Positions 8,968-17,105 of a stretch of 45,430 nt of DNA are shown in pieces. Source of the DNA: Caldilineaceae bacterium SB0664_bin_27 (GTDB lineage Bacteria; Chloroflexota; Anaerolineae; Caldilineales; Caldilineaceae); the NCBI GenBank assembly GCA_009838625.1, contig VXRG01000080.1:1-45430 (forward strand), given 5' to 3'. Every line of letters starts with the position of its first letter. Positions within the stretch are counted from its first letter, which is position 1. A program made the position numbers and the translations under genes. The notes under the pieces are model-generated. The model made no database searches. It saw only the letters and a list, made by a program, of their open reading frames with translations, and had not been told where the DNA came from.

Positions 8968-9113
8968 GATGGATGCAGAGTCTTCCTGACGCGCATCGAT
9001 AGACTTTACAAACCCTCCCTCACCACAGTTGCCGTAACGCCCCGCCGGGATACCGCTGTCGGCCAGAGTCTATTCGCGTCCACTTACTGGCAAACCAGGT
9101 TTTTTTGACAACT

Positions 9114-9141
9114 TGATCAGTGCTCTTACCTCGCATATAAT
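9114..9141 (+). promoter_or_regulatory. Candidate promoter of the sarcosine-oxidase-like gene
   Basis: A TTGATC (9114-9119) and a perfect TATAAT (9136-9141) are 16 bases apart. A start near 9148 would leave a leader of about 66 bases before the ATG at 9214. A perfect TTGACA at 9105-9110 is also present but 25 bases from the -10, too far. Confidence 0.5.
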
Positions 9142-9213
9142 CGGGCCAGAACTTCGGCGGCGGTTCCCACCTGGAAGGCACTGATTCCCTATCTGGTATC
9201 GGCCAAAGACACT

Positions 9214-10338
9214 ATGCGCGACGCAGAAATCCTGGTTGTCGGCCTGGGCGGTATGGGAAGCGCAGCCCTCTACCATCTGGCTCGCCGTGGAGTGGCTGCG
9301 CTTGGCATCGAACAGTTTCAGATCGGCCATGCGCTGGGCAGCTCCCACGGCTTTTCCAGGATCTACCGCAACTTCTACGATGATGCCCTCTACGTAGAAC
9401 TCGCTGAAGCGGCGCTCCCTCTTTGGCAGGAGCTGGAAGCCCTCTCCGCGCAGAAACTCCTCCACCTCACAGGGTTGCTTTACTTCGCCCGCCCCGGCAA
9501 CGACAACATCGAAGAGAGAATGGGCGTTATGCAGGCGCTGAAGAGGCCCTATGAGCGGCTGACGGCGCAGGAAGTAACGGCTCGTTTTCCCGCACTGCAA
9601 CTGCCCGCGAGGTCCGTTGCCTGCCTGACGCCTCAAGCCGGTTTTCTGGATGCTGGCCGCTGTGTGCTGGCGCAGCTGAAACAGGCCGAGCGCTTCGGCG
9701 CGACCATCCATGATCAGGTACGTGTCGACAGTGTTGACCTCAGCCGGGACGCCCCCGTCGTCGAGACATCCGCAGGACAGTATCGCTGCGAACGGCTCAT
9801 CATTTCCCCGGGTCCCTGGGCCTCCGAGATCTTGGAGGAGCTCGCGCTCCCGTTGCGCGTGACGCGCCAGCAGAAATTCTACTTTCGGCCCAAACAAAGT
9901 GCCCCTTACCAACCCGGCGAGCTGCCCGTCTACGGAGACAGCGACACCAAGTTCTACGGCTTCCCCGACTACGGCCCGGGCCTTAAGGTCGCGGACGACG
10001 GGTTGGGCGCGGAGTACGCTCCCTCTGAAGTCGACCGCACCCTGGACATGTGCAAGCGAGATGAGCTGCAGGCGTGGCTCGAGTCCATCATGCCCGCTGG
10101 CGGCTTCTCCTACGTCGAAGGCTCGACCTGCATGTATACCGTGACGCCGGACCGGGACTTTCTTATGGGGCCCCATCCCAGGAATCCAAATGTAATTGTT
10201 GGCGCCGGCTTCTCCGGGCATGGCTTCAAATTCTCGACGCTGGTGGGTAAGATCCTGGCTGACCTGGCTGCTGACGGGACAACCGATTATCCGGTCGAAC
10301 GGTTTCGGCTCGACCGATTCGAGAAGGCGCAAGCATAG
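9214..10338 (+). CDS. Sarcosine / N-methyl amino acid oxidase-like flavoenzyme
   Basis: The 374-residue product is a DAO-fold FAD oxidoreductase close in length and layout to monomeric sarcosine oxidase and N-methyltryptophan oxidase. The dinucleotide motif G10-L-G-G-M-G is at the N-terminus, and the S-S-H-G-x-S-R-I-Y-R motif follows near residue 48. Cys306 in CMYTVTPD matches the Cys that carries covalent FAD in that family, and GAGFSGHGFKF near residue 330 is the C-terminal FAD signature. It should oxidatively demethylate or deaminate an N-alkyl amino acid, releasing hydrogen peroxide. It has its own promoter-like site, only a weak Shine-Dalgarno, and precedes an M19 dipeptidase homologue, so it may act on a peptide-derived or methylated amine. 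Confidence 0.9.
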   Translation: MRDAEILVVGLGGMGSAALYHLARRGVAALGIEQFQIGHALGSSHGFSRIYRNFYDDALYVELAEAALPLWQELEALSAQKLLHLTGLLYFARPGNDNIEERMGVMQALKRPYERLTAQEVTARFPALQLPARSVACLTPQAGFLDAGRCVLAQLKQAERFGATIHDQVRVDSVDLSRDAPVVETSAGQYRCERLIISPGPWASEILEELALPLRVTRQQKFYFRPKQSAPYQPGELPVYGDSDTKFYGFPDYGPGLKVADDGLGAEYAPSEVDRTLDMCKRDELQAWLESIMPAGGFSYVEGSTCMYTVTPDRDFLMGPHPRNPNVIVGAGFSGHGFKFSTLVGKILADLAADGTTDYPVERFRLDRFEKAQA

Positions 10339-10425
10339 CGCTTTGCAACCTGCGGCCGTGTCGAAACTGAATGCAGCGCAACTGATTCCGAGAATTGCAA
10401 GACTAAAACTTTAAGGGAGCACTTG

Positions 10426-11448
10426 ATGAGTGCATCATCCGCAGAGGACGCCCGAGAGCTCTATCAGGAAGCGCTGATCATTGACGGCCTGAACGTGAGC
10501 AACTGGGACAGCCCGGCTGTGTTCGAGAGTCTGCACGCCGGCGGCGTTACCGCCTTCAATGCCACCGTCGCCACACTGGAAAACTACACTCAGACGCTGG
10601 ACAACATTGCCGCTTGGCTGGGACGTTTCAGGACGTACGAAGAGACGGTCCTCCAGGTCAAATCCGTGGAGGACATTCTCCGGGCAAAGCGCGAGAACAA
10701 GGTCGGGGTCATTCTCGGCTTCCAGAACGCCACGCCAATCGAGAACGATCTCGACCGCCTGGCCCTGTTCCGCGCTCTGGGCGTGCTCATAATCCAGGTG
10801 ACCTTCCACGAGCGCAATCTGCTGGGGAGCGGCTGCTACGAGCGCCGCGATGACGGCCTCAGTCACTTTGGCGTTGACGCGATCGAGGATATGAACCGGC
10901 TCGGCATCCTCATCGACCTCTCCCACGTGGGCATCCGCTCGACCATGGAGGCGATTGAGGCCTCGACGAAGCCGGTTGCGATAACGCACGCCAACGCGAA
11001 GTCCTACTACGACGTTCCCCGCAACAAGACCGATGAAGCGATAGAGCGCGTGGCTGAAGGCGGCGGCGTTATTGGAGCCACGGCGATCGCAGCCTTCCTG
11101 CGCACAGGCTCGGAATCCAAATTGGAGGATTTCATCGACGCGATCGATGACATGGTGTCCAGGGTAGGCATCGACCACGTCGGCTTCGGCACCGACTTCA
11201 CCCAGGACCAGCCGGAGTCCTTTGGGAGGTACATCGGATCACAGCAGGGCACGAAGTTTCCGGCCAAGTTCGTTGACACGTCGAGAAGCCAGCGCGCCGG
11301 CCTGCGTTATCCACTGGGCCTCGAGTCGCCCGATGAAATGCCGAATCTGGCCGGGGCTCTTCTCGATCGCGGCTACAGCGCCGGCGACGTTGAAAAAATT
11401 CTGGGGGGAAACTGGCTGCGGCTCTTCCGTGAGGTCTGGGAAGTATGA
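10426..11448 (+). CDS. Membrane dipeptidase homologue (M19) with altered metal site
   Basis: The 340-residue product has the M19 renal-dipeptidase TIM-barrel: MNRLGILIDLSH with His167, ITHAN with His188, and a C-terminal GGNWLRLF segment typical of the family. The usual first metal site is changed: the HxD motif near the start reads L22-N-V24, and the bridging Glu loop reads GFQN (Gln100-Asn101). It therefore belongs to a divergent branch that may use one metal or catalyse something other than dipeptide hydrolysis. The ATG at 10426 has aaggga 7 bases upstream. It lies directly before the permease operon, so it may process an imported compound. Confidence 0.85.
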   Translation: MSASSAEDARELYQEALIIDGLNVSNWDSPAVFESLHAGGVTAFNATVATLENYTQTLDNIAAWLGRFRTYEETVLQVKSVEDILRAKRENKVGVILGFQNATPIENDLDRLALFRALGVLIIQVTFHERNLLGSGCYERRDDGLSHFGVDAIEDMNRLGILIDLSHVGIRSTMEAIEASTKPVAITHANAKSYYDVPRNKTDEAIERVAEGGGVIGATAIAAFLRTGSESKLEDFIDAIDDMVSRVGIDHVGFGTDFTQDQPESFGRYIGSQQGTKFPAKFVDTSRSQRAGLRYPLGLESPDEMPNLAGALLDRGYSAGDVEKILGGNWLRLFREVWEV

Positions 11449-11532
11449 TTGGTGCAGGCTTCTACCTGACTCGGCTTCGCAGAGAGTTGGGGAATCCAGC
11501 CAGACCGTTCATACGCAGGGACTGAACCTGCC

Positions 11533-12495
11533 ATGACCAAGTACATCATCCAGCGCGTCCTGGTCTCGATCCCGATCTTCTTCGGCATAACCGTGATCGT
11601 CTATGCGCTTTATGCGCTGGCTCCGGGCGATCCGCTGGCGATGCTGCTGGGCGAGCGGGCCATGTTGGAGATGACCGCCGAAGAGATTGAAGCGGCGCGC
11701 GAGAGCCTTGGCCTGAATGATCCCTGGCACGAGCGTTATGTCGCCTGGTTCAGCAGGGCGATTCGCGGCGACCTTGGCTATCCCCTTACCGGCGGGTACA
11801 CCGTCATGGAGCTGCTGCAACAGCGAATTGGACCGACGTTGCTGCTGATGGCGACAGCTTTCGTCGTTTCGCTCCTGGTTGGCGTTCCCATGGGGATCGT
11901 CATGGCCCTCAAACAGTACTCCTGGATCGACTATCTCGTCACCGTACTGGCGTTCGCACAGCTCTCCATCCCTTCATTCTTCCTCGCTCTCGGCGCCATG
12001 TACGTCTTTTCATTGAAACTGGACGTTTTCCCCACCTCCGGGCTGCAGACAATCGGGGAGCCCTTCTCGCTGTGGGACCGGATTCACCATCTGATCATGC
12101 CTTCGTTCATCCTGGCCGCTTACTTTGCCGGCGTCTGGGCGCGTTATACGCGTTCCAGCATGTTGGAGACGATGCACCTGGAGTTCGTGACGACTGCGCG
12201 CGCAAAGGGGTTGAGAGAGCGGGTTGTAGTCGTACGCCATGCTCTGCGCAATGCACTGCTGCCAATGATTACCGTCGCGTCGCTTAGCCTGGGCCACCTG
12301 CTGGGCGGCTCCATCATCATAGAGACGATCTTCCAGTGGCCGGGGCTGGGAATGCTGGGCTGGCAGGCCACCTTGAACCGGGAATACCCAATCCTGATGG
12401 GGATTATCCTGATAGCCTCCACGACCGTCCTTGCCAGCAACCTGCTGGCCGATATTCTCTACGCTGTGGTCGATCCGCGAATCCGCTACAACTGA
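11533..12495 (+). CDS. ABC transporter permease, DppB/OppB type
   Basis: The 320-residue integral membrane protein has the type-1 permease fold: an N-terminal helix followed by an ALAPGDP motif, an extracytoplasmic loop (about 45-100), then five further helices. The EAA loop (TARAKGLRERVVVVRHALRN, about residues 219-238) couples to an ATPase. It ends in VDPRIRYN, typical of this subunit. It pairs with the DppC-type permease whose start lies 40 bases after its stop and with the substrate-binding lipoprotein. No ATP-binding subunit genes are next to it. The substrate class (oligopeptide, glycoside or opine-like) cannot be told from the permease. Confidence 0.95.
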   Translation: MTKYIIQRVLVSIPIFFGITVIVYALYALAPGDPLAMLLGERAMLEMTAEEIEAARESLGLNDPWHERYVAWFSRAIRGDLGYPLTGGYTVMELLQQRIGPTLLLMATAFVVSLLVGVPMGIVMALKQYSWIDYLVTVLAFAQLSIPSFFLALGAMYVFSLKLDVFPTSGLQTIGEPFSLWDRIHHLIMPSFILAAYFAGVWARYTRSSMLETMHLEFVTTARAKGLRERVVVVRHALRNALLPMITVASLSLGHLLGGSIIIETIFQWPGLGMLGWQATLNREYPILMGIILIASTTVLASNLLADILYAVVDPRIRYN

Positions 12496-12535
12496 CCATC
12501 CGCACGGGTTCGTGCGGCTTTGGAGGGCAGGGCCC

Positions 12536-13426
12536 ATGACCAACGCTCTGCAGGCCGGGCAAAAATTGCGAGTCGATACGCCTGCCAGGCGCGCGATGCG
12601 TCGCTTTACGCGGCACCGTCTGGCGATGCTCGGCCTCGGTGTGTTGCTGATTCTGGTGGCACTCGCCGTGCTTGCGCCCGCGGTGGCGCCCCACTCTCCG
12701 ACGAAGCAGGAGTTGAGCCTCTATCGTAAACCGCCTAACCAGGATCACTGGCTGGGCACCGACACTTTCGGCCGTGACGTCTTTACCCGCCTGATCTATG
12801 CGGGACGCGTCTCCCTGAGCGTGGGCCTGGTCGCCGTGGGCATCTATGAGACGATCGCCATTCTTCTGGGCGCGGTCGCCGGTTACTACGGCAGCAAAGT
12901 TGATTGGGTCATCATGCGCGCCGTGGATGTCGTCATGACGATCCCTACTATGATCGTTATCATCTTTCTGGTCTCGATTCTTGGTCCGAGCATGTACAAC
13001 TCGATGCTCGCCATCGGCATCATGGGGTGGCCAGAGCCTACGCGCCTGGTGCGGGGCCAGATTCTTTCGTTGCGCGAGATGGACTACGTGACCGCGGCCC
13101 GTTCCCTTGGTCTGCCGACCTACCGCATCATCCTGCGGCACGTGTTGCCCGGGGTGGTGGCGCCGCTTGTGGTTCACGCCACCTTCGGTGTCGCCGGCGC
13201 CATTCTCCTGGAGGCGGGTCTTTCCTTTCTCGGCCTCGGTGTGCCGCCGCCTACGCCCAGTTGGGGAAACATGATGAGTTCAGCCCAGACGCTGAACATC
13301 CTGGAACGCGTGCCGTGGCTGTGGGTTCCCCCCGGTATCGCTATCATGCTCTCGGTGCTTTCGATCAACTTCATCGGTGATGGACTTCGTGATGCACTCG
13401 ATCCGCGCGGCATGGAGACCGGCTAG
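12536..13426 (+). CDS. ABC transporter permease, DppC/OppC type
   Basis: The 296-residue membrane protein has the family features: a basic cytoplasmic start, TM1, an HWLGTDTFGRDVFTRLIYAGRVSL motif region ahead of the permease core, five more helices, an EAA loop (TAARSLGLPTYRIILRHVLPG region) and the FIGDGLRDALDPR ending. The ATG at 12536 follows ggaggg by 8 bases; an upstream extension overlaps the DppB gene and is unlikely. It forms the heterodimeric channel with the preceding DppB-type subunit. Confidence 0.95.
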   Translation: MTNALQAGQKLRVDTPARRAMRRFTRHRLAMLGLGVLLILVALAVLAPAVAPHSPTKQELSLYRKPPNQDHWLGTDTFGRDVFTRLIYAGRVSLSVGLVAVGIYETIAILLGAVAGYYGSKVDWVIMRAVDVVMTIPTMIVIIFLVSILGPSMYNSMLAIGIMGWPEPTRLVRGQILSLREMDYVTAARSLGLPTYRIILRHVLPGVVAPLVVHATFGVAGAILLEAGLSFLGLGVPPPTPSWGNMMSSAQTLNILERVPWLWVPPGIAIMLSVLSINFIGDGLRDALDPRGMETG

Positions 13427-13431
13427 GAGAG

Positions 13432-13451
13432 AGTGAAGAGAAGTGAAGAGA
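13432..13451 (+). repeat. Two tandem copies of a 10-base unit
   Basis: The unit agtgaagaga occurs twice without a gap just after the DppC stop codon. It lies in the 200-base leader of the substrate-binding protein gene. No function can be assigned. Confidence 0.6.
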
Positions 13452-13628
13452 AAGAAGCTACCCATTTGACCCGCTTTGGATCGCGAACTGCATAGGGCTT
13501 GGAAGCTACCAGGCTGAGCCGAAAGGAGGTGCGAAGCAAAACACCGGTCGTTGCCGCTGCTTTCTCGTAAATTTACGGACAAATCAATCGAGCCGCACGG
13601 GCTCATGACAGGACCGGAGGAAAAAACG

Positions 13629-15368
13629 ATGAAACGGCAATTGCTAGCAGTGAATTTGTTTATCGCCTTGGCTTTGATACTTACGGCTTGCGCTCCTGTG
13701 GACACGGCGCCCGCCGCGACCGCGATGCAGGAGCCCCCGACGGAGAGGCAGTACGGCGGCACACTTAACTTCTGGCAACCTTCCTGGGACGGCAGCAAGG
13801 ACTGGTTCCACCACATCAAGAGGGACGAGGTGACGACCTGGATGTGGGAGGAGCTCTTCTGGACGACGACGGGCAGCTTCATCCCCGTCCTCGCTACGGG
13901 ATACGACGTATCCTATGACGGCCTTGTCTACACGGTGCATCTGCGTGAGGGCGTCAAATTCCACGACGGCGAGGACTTCACCGCCGAGGACGTCAAGTAT
14001 TCCTTCGAGCTGAAGTACGATCCCGGCATTCTGCCGCCGGAGGCGCTGAAAGCCGAAGCGGAGAGGGTCGAAGGGCTGTTCGCCTACAAGCAGGGTGAAG
14101 AGGGCGCCGACGAGATAACTGGCATCCGCATCGTCGACGACTATACTGTCGAGTTCGTGCTGACTGACCCGGACCCCAGCTTCTTCCCGGGATTCCTCGG
14201 CTATGTCGAACATCCGATGATGCCCAAGCATGTACTCGAAACGCTGGACAGGGATGAACTGGTCGCCGGGACAAGCGACTACTGGGTAACTGGTCCGATT
14301 GGTACCGGTCCCTACCAGTTCGTGGAGCATGTGCCCGGTCAGTATGTCGAGTACGCGCGCTTTGATGACTACTGGGGCGGCAAGCCCGGCCCCGAGCGCG
14401 TCTTCGTAAAGTTCGCGCCCATCGAGACCGCCATTATCATGTTGGAGAAGGGGGAACTGGATATCGTTTGGGAGGCGCCGGCCGAGGAGGCTGTCCGGTT
14501 GCAGGATAATCCCGACATCGACGTGCTGGTCGCCGATAACGTGATGGGCTTCTGGATCCAGACGCCGAACTGGCATGCCGGCGACGGCCTCTGGCAGAAC
14601 CCGAAGGCCAAGCAGGCGATGCTGCACGCGGCAGACCGCCAGGGCTACGTTGATAACGTGATGCACGGGCTGGGTGTGGTGCGCCACAGCTGGTTCCATG
14701 GGACGCCGTTCGAGTGCCCCGATCTGGTCGAGTACGAATACGATCTGGACAAGGCAAAGGCGCTGCTCGATGAGATCGGCATGACCGCGGACAAGCGCGC
14801 TGACTACAATCTTTCCCTCACCGTCTATCCGGGCAACAAGATGCGCGTCGACTACGCGGTGATGCTGCACGAGGCCTACACCCAGCTCGGTTTCAAGACC
14901 AGCGTCGATCTGATCCACGCGTCCTCTTGGGCCGACTACCGCAACGGTAGAGGGCCGCGCGGCACCGAATTCGACTTTGCCATCGCCAACTGGGGGCCGG
15001 GCACGAATCCCTATGTGCTCGAGCCTTACATGGTTGGAACGGTCGACCTGGGCTACTGGCCGCTGGACGTTGAGCGGGACTATCACTGGAATGAGTACAG
15101 CGCGAATGCAGAAGAAGCCGCGGACCTCTGGGGGAAGATATTCGCTGAGACAGACATCGAAGCGCAGAAGCCTTATTTCCAGCAGCTCGACTGCATCCTC
15201 AACGAGGAGGTCTTCATTCCGCATCTGATCGGTGAATCCTGGATCGCGCTCAAGAGCAAGCGCCTTCAGGGCATAGACCTCGACCTCAATGTGAGCGTGT
15301 ACATCGTGCCGATGATGGTCGATATGGCCAACTGGTGGATCTGGGATCCGGATGCAGATTCTCAGTAG
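13629..15368 (+). CDS. ABC transporter substrate-binding lipoprotein (SBP family 5)
   Basis: The 579-residue product starts with a signal sequence ending in the lipobox LTAC (Cys21), so it is a membrane-tethered extracytoplasmic binding protein. The mature part begins with YGGTL and has the family-5 order: VSYDGLVYTVHLREGVKFHDG-like and FTAEDVKYSFE-like motifs, typical of dipeptide/oligopeptide/glycoside receptors. The ATG at 13629 follows ggagg by 8 bases; the longer frame from a TTG at 13551 lacks a signal at its start. It is preceded by its two permeases and followed by a perfect palindromic terminator. Ligand unknown; the GH32 gene downstream hints at a sugar. Confidence 0.95.
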   Translation: MKRQLLAVNLFIALALILTACAPVDTAPAATAMQEPPTERQYGGTLNFWQPSWDGSKDWFHHIKRDEVTTWMWEELFWTTTGSFIPVLATGYDVSYDGLVYTVHLREGVKFHDGEDFTAEDVKYSFELKYDPGILPPEALKAEAERVEGLFAYKQGEEGADEITGIRIVDDYTVEFVLTDPDPSFFPGFLGYVEHPMMPKHVLETLDRDELVAGTSDYWVTGPIGTGPYQFVEHVPGQYVEYARFDDYWGGKPGPERVFVKFAPIETAIIMLEKGELDIVWEAPAEEAVRLQDNPDIDVLVADNVMGFWIQTPNWHAGDGLWQNPKAKQAMLHAADRQGYVDNVMHGLGVVRHSWFHGTPFECPDLVEYEYDLDKAKALLDEIGMTADKRADYNLSLTVYPGNKMRVDYAVMLHEAYTQLGFKTSVDLIHASSWADYRNGRGPRGTEFDFAIANWGPGTNPYVLEPYMVGTVDLGYWPLDVERDYHWNEYSANAEEAADLWGKIFAETDIEAQKPYFQQLDCILNEEVFIPHLIGESWIALKSKRLQGIDLDLNVSVYIVPMMVDMANWWIWDPDADSQ

Positions 15369-15412
15369 ATAGTTGCGTCCCATTTGACTTCCGGTTAACT
15401 GGGACATTGCTT

Positions 15413-15448
15413 TGCGAGCACTCCCGCGGGAGTGCTCGCAATTTTTTC
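15413..15448 (+). terminator. Perfect 30-base palindrome with U-tract (terminator)
   Basis: Positions 15413-15442 form a perfect palindrome (arms of 15 bases, ttgcgagcactcccg and its complement) followed by six T at 15443-15448. It sits 44 bases after the substrate-binding protein stop and 76 bases before the GH32 start, closing the transport operon or attenuating readthrough into GH32. Confidence 0.9.
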
Positions 15449-15524
15449 AACGACGCCGGACTGCAGGCGGCCCTTCCATGCTCTGGGTCCGGCAGCAATC
15501 TCAGCCGACAGGCGAGGTGGACAG

Positions 15525-17051
15525 ATGACCAAAGCAGTCGCGGAAACAGCGGACCAGAGCCGTCAGAGACTTGCGTCCGACCCGTATCGACCGGCCTACC
15601 ACTTCCTGGCCCCGTGCAACTGGCTGAACGATCCGAACGGGACGATCTTCTGGAAGGGCAGGTATCACCTCTTCTATCAGAACAACCCTGACGCCGCCTT
15701 TCACGGCGGGGCGACGGGAACGATTCACTGGGGACATGCGGTCAGTGAAGACCTCGTACACTGGCAGGACCTGCCCATCGCGCTGGCGCCGGTGGACAGT
15801 TATGACCGGGACGGCTGCTACAGCGGCACGGCCTTCGTCAACATGGAGGTCGTGCCTACTATCATCTACCATGGCGTGCGGGGCGGTATCTGCCTCGCCG
15901 CGAGCCAGGACGATCTGCTGGTCGAATGGGAAAAGCATCCAGCCAACCCCGTCATCCCGACACCCGAACCCGGAAGCGGCTACACGGTGGACGGCGCCCC
16001 GTGCGCCTGGATAGAAGGCGACACTTACTATGCGCTCACGGGTAACACCAGCCGCGAGGAGTACGAAGGTCTTAAGCCGGACAGGGCCTTCCTCTACAGG
16101 TCAGACGATCTGGCGCACTGGGAGTACCTGCATCCCCTTTATGAAGGGGGAAAGTACACGGAAGTTGGTGAGGACTGCGCGGTGCCGGACTTTTTCCCGA
16201 TGGGAGACAGGCATGTCCTGCTCTTTGCCAGCCACCACCGCGGGCCGCACTACTACACGGGGACTTACGCGAACCGGAAGTTCACGCCAGAGCGGCATGG
16301 GCGCATGGCTTTCGGCGAGACGAACTTTTCCAATAGGACCGGCATTCTGAACGAGTGCCAGACGCTTCTGGATGGCAATGGCAGGCGCGTTATGTTCGGC
16401 CGGCTCTCAGAGGGGCGTTACGGTTACATCCAGCGGGCTTCGGGTTGGTCCGGGATCATGGGCCTGCCCATTGAGCTCACCATGGGTGAGGAGGGCGAGC
16501 TGCACCTGAACCCGGTGGAAGAGCTGGAGGCTTTGCGCCGCAATCCAGTGAGCCTGTCCGACATTCAACTGGCCGGAGATTCCTCGATCACGCTGGACGG
16601 AGTGCGCGGCAACCGGCTGGAGATCCGGGCGGTTTTCAGTTGGGAGACCGCCGAGGAGTTTGGCCTGAGCGTGTGCTGTTCGCCCGACGGCGCAGAACAG
16701 ACAATGATCCGTTTCAACGTCAATCCCAATGATTCGACACAGCCGCAGGACCGGTTGGGTCCTGACAGGTTGCTGGTCCTGGACGTTACTCGCTCAAGTG
16801 TCAGCCAGGAGGTCAAGAATCGGGAGTCGCAGCGTTGTACAGTCGCGCATTCATACGGCGAGACGATTGAGCTGCGGGTCTTCGTTGATCGCAGTGTAGT
16901 GGAGGTCTTTGCGCAGGGCGGCCACTACCTGGGCAAACGAATCTATCCGGCGCGGCCTGACAGCTTGGGCGTGCAGATCTTCTCACTTGGCGGCGATGCG
17001 ACACTCCACTCTCTTGAGGCGTGGGAGATGGACGCGATCTGGCCGATCTAA
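15525..17051 (+). CDS. Glycoside hydrolase family 32 (fructosidase-like)
   Basis: The 508-residue product is a GH32 enzyme: a five-bladed catalytic propeller followed by a beta-sandwich. The WLNDPNG motif supplies the nucleophile Asp36; Asp156 in a changed RDP-type motif (VDGAP) is the likely transition-state stabiliser; Glu216 in GEDCAVPDFF is the likely acid/base of the EC motif. The C-terminal sandwich carries the family ending (LRVFVDRSVVEVFAQGG, near 455-472). No signal peptide is visible, so it should act in the cytoplasm on imported beta-fructosides such as sucrose or short fructans. The ATG at 15525 follows gaggtgg. The altered RDP and EC motifs make the precise substrate uncertain. 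Confidence 0.9.
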   Translation: MTKAVAETADQSRQRLASDPYRPAYHFLAPCNWLNDPNGTIFWKGRYHLFYQNNPDAAFHGGATGTIHWGHAVSEDLVHWQDLPIALAPVDSYDRDGCYSGTAFVNMEVVPTIIYHGVRGGICLAASQDDLLVEWEKHPANPVIPTPEPGSGYTVDGAPCAWIEGDTYYALTGNTSREEYEGLKPDRAFLYRSDDLAHWEYLHPLYEGGKYTEVGEDCAVPDFFPMGDRHVLLFASHHRGPHYYTGTYANRKFTPERHGRMAFGETNFSNRTGILNECQTLLDGNGRRVMFGRLSEGRYGYIQRASGWSGIMGLPIELTMGEEGELHLNPVEELEALRRNPVSLSDIQLAGDSSITLDGVRGNRLEIRAVFSWETAEEFGLSVCCSPDGAEQTMIRFNVNPNDSTQPQDRLGPDRLLVLDVTRSSVSQEVKNRESQRCTVAHSYGETIELRVFVDRSVVEVFAQGGHYLGKRIYPARPDSLGVQIFSLGGDATLHSLEAWEMDAIWPI

Positions 17052-17105
17052 CCCTTTGGACGGGCACAACCCTATTCAGGCGGCACATTACTGCAGGAGG
17101 CAACC

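Noticed and set aside
13521..13530. Very strong Shine-Dalgarno-like gaaaggaggt in the leader of the first binding protein
   Set aside because: No start codon lies at a suitable distance; the in-frame TTG at 13551 is 20 bases away and a better site precedes the ATG at 13629.
13644..15407. 587-codon minus-strand open frame opposite the binding lipoprotein
   Set aside because: Antisense shadow of a gene with signal peptide, lipobox and family-5 motifs; no Shine-Dalgarno or recognisable domain.
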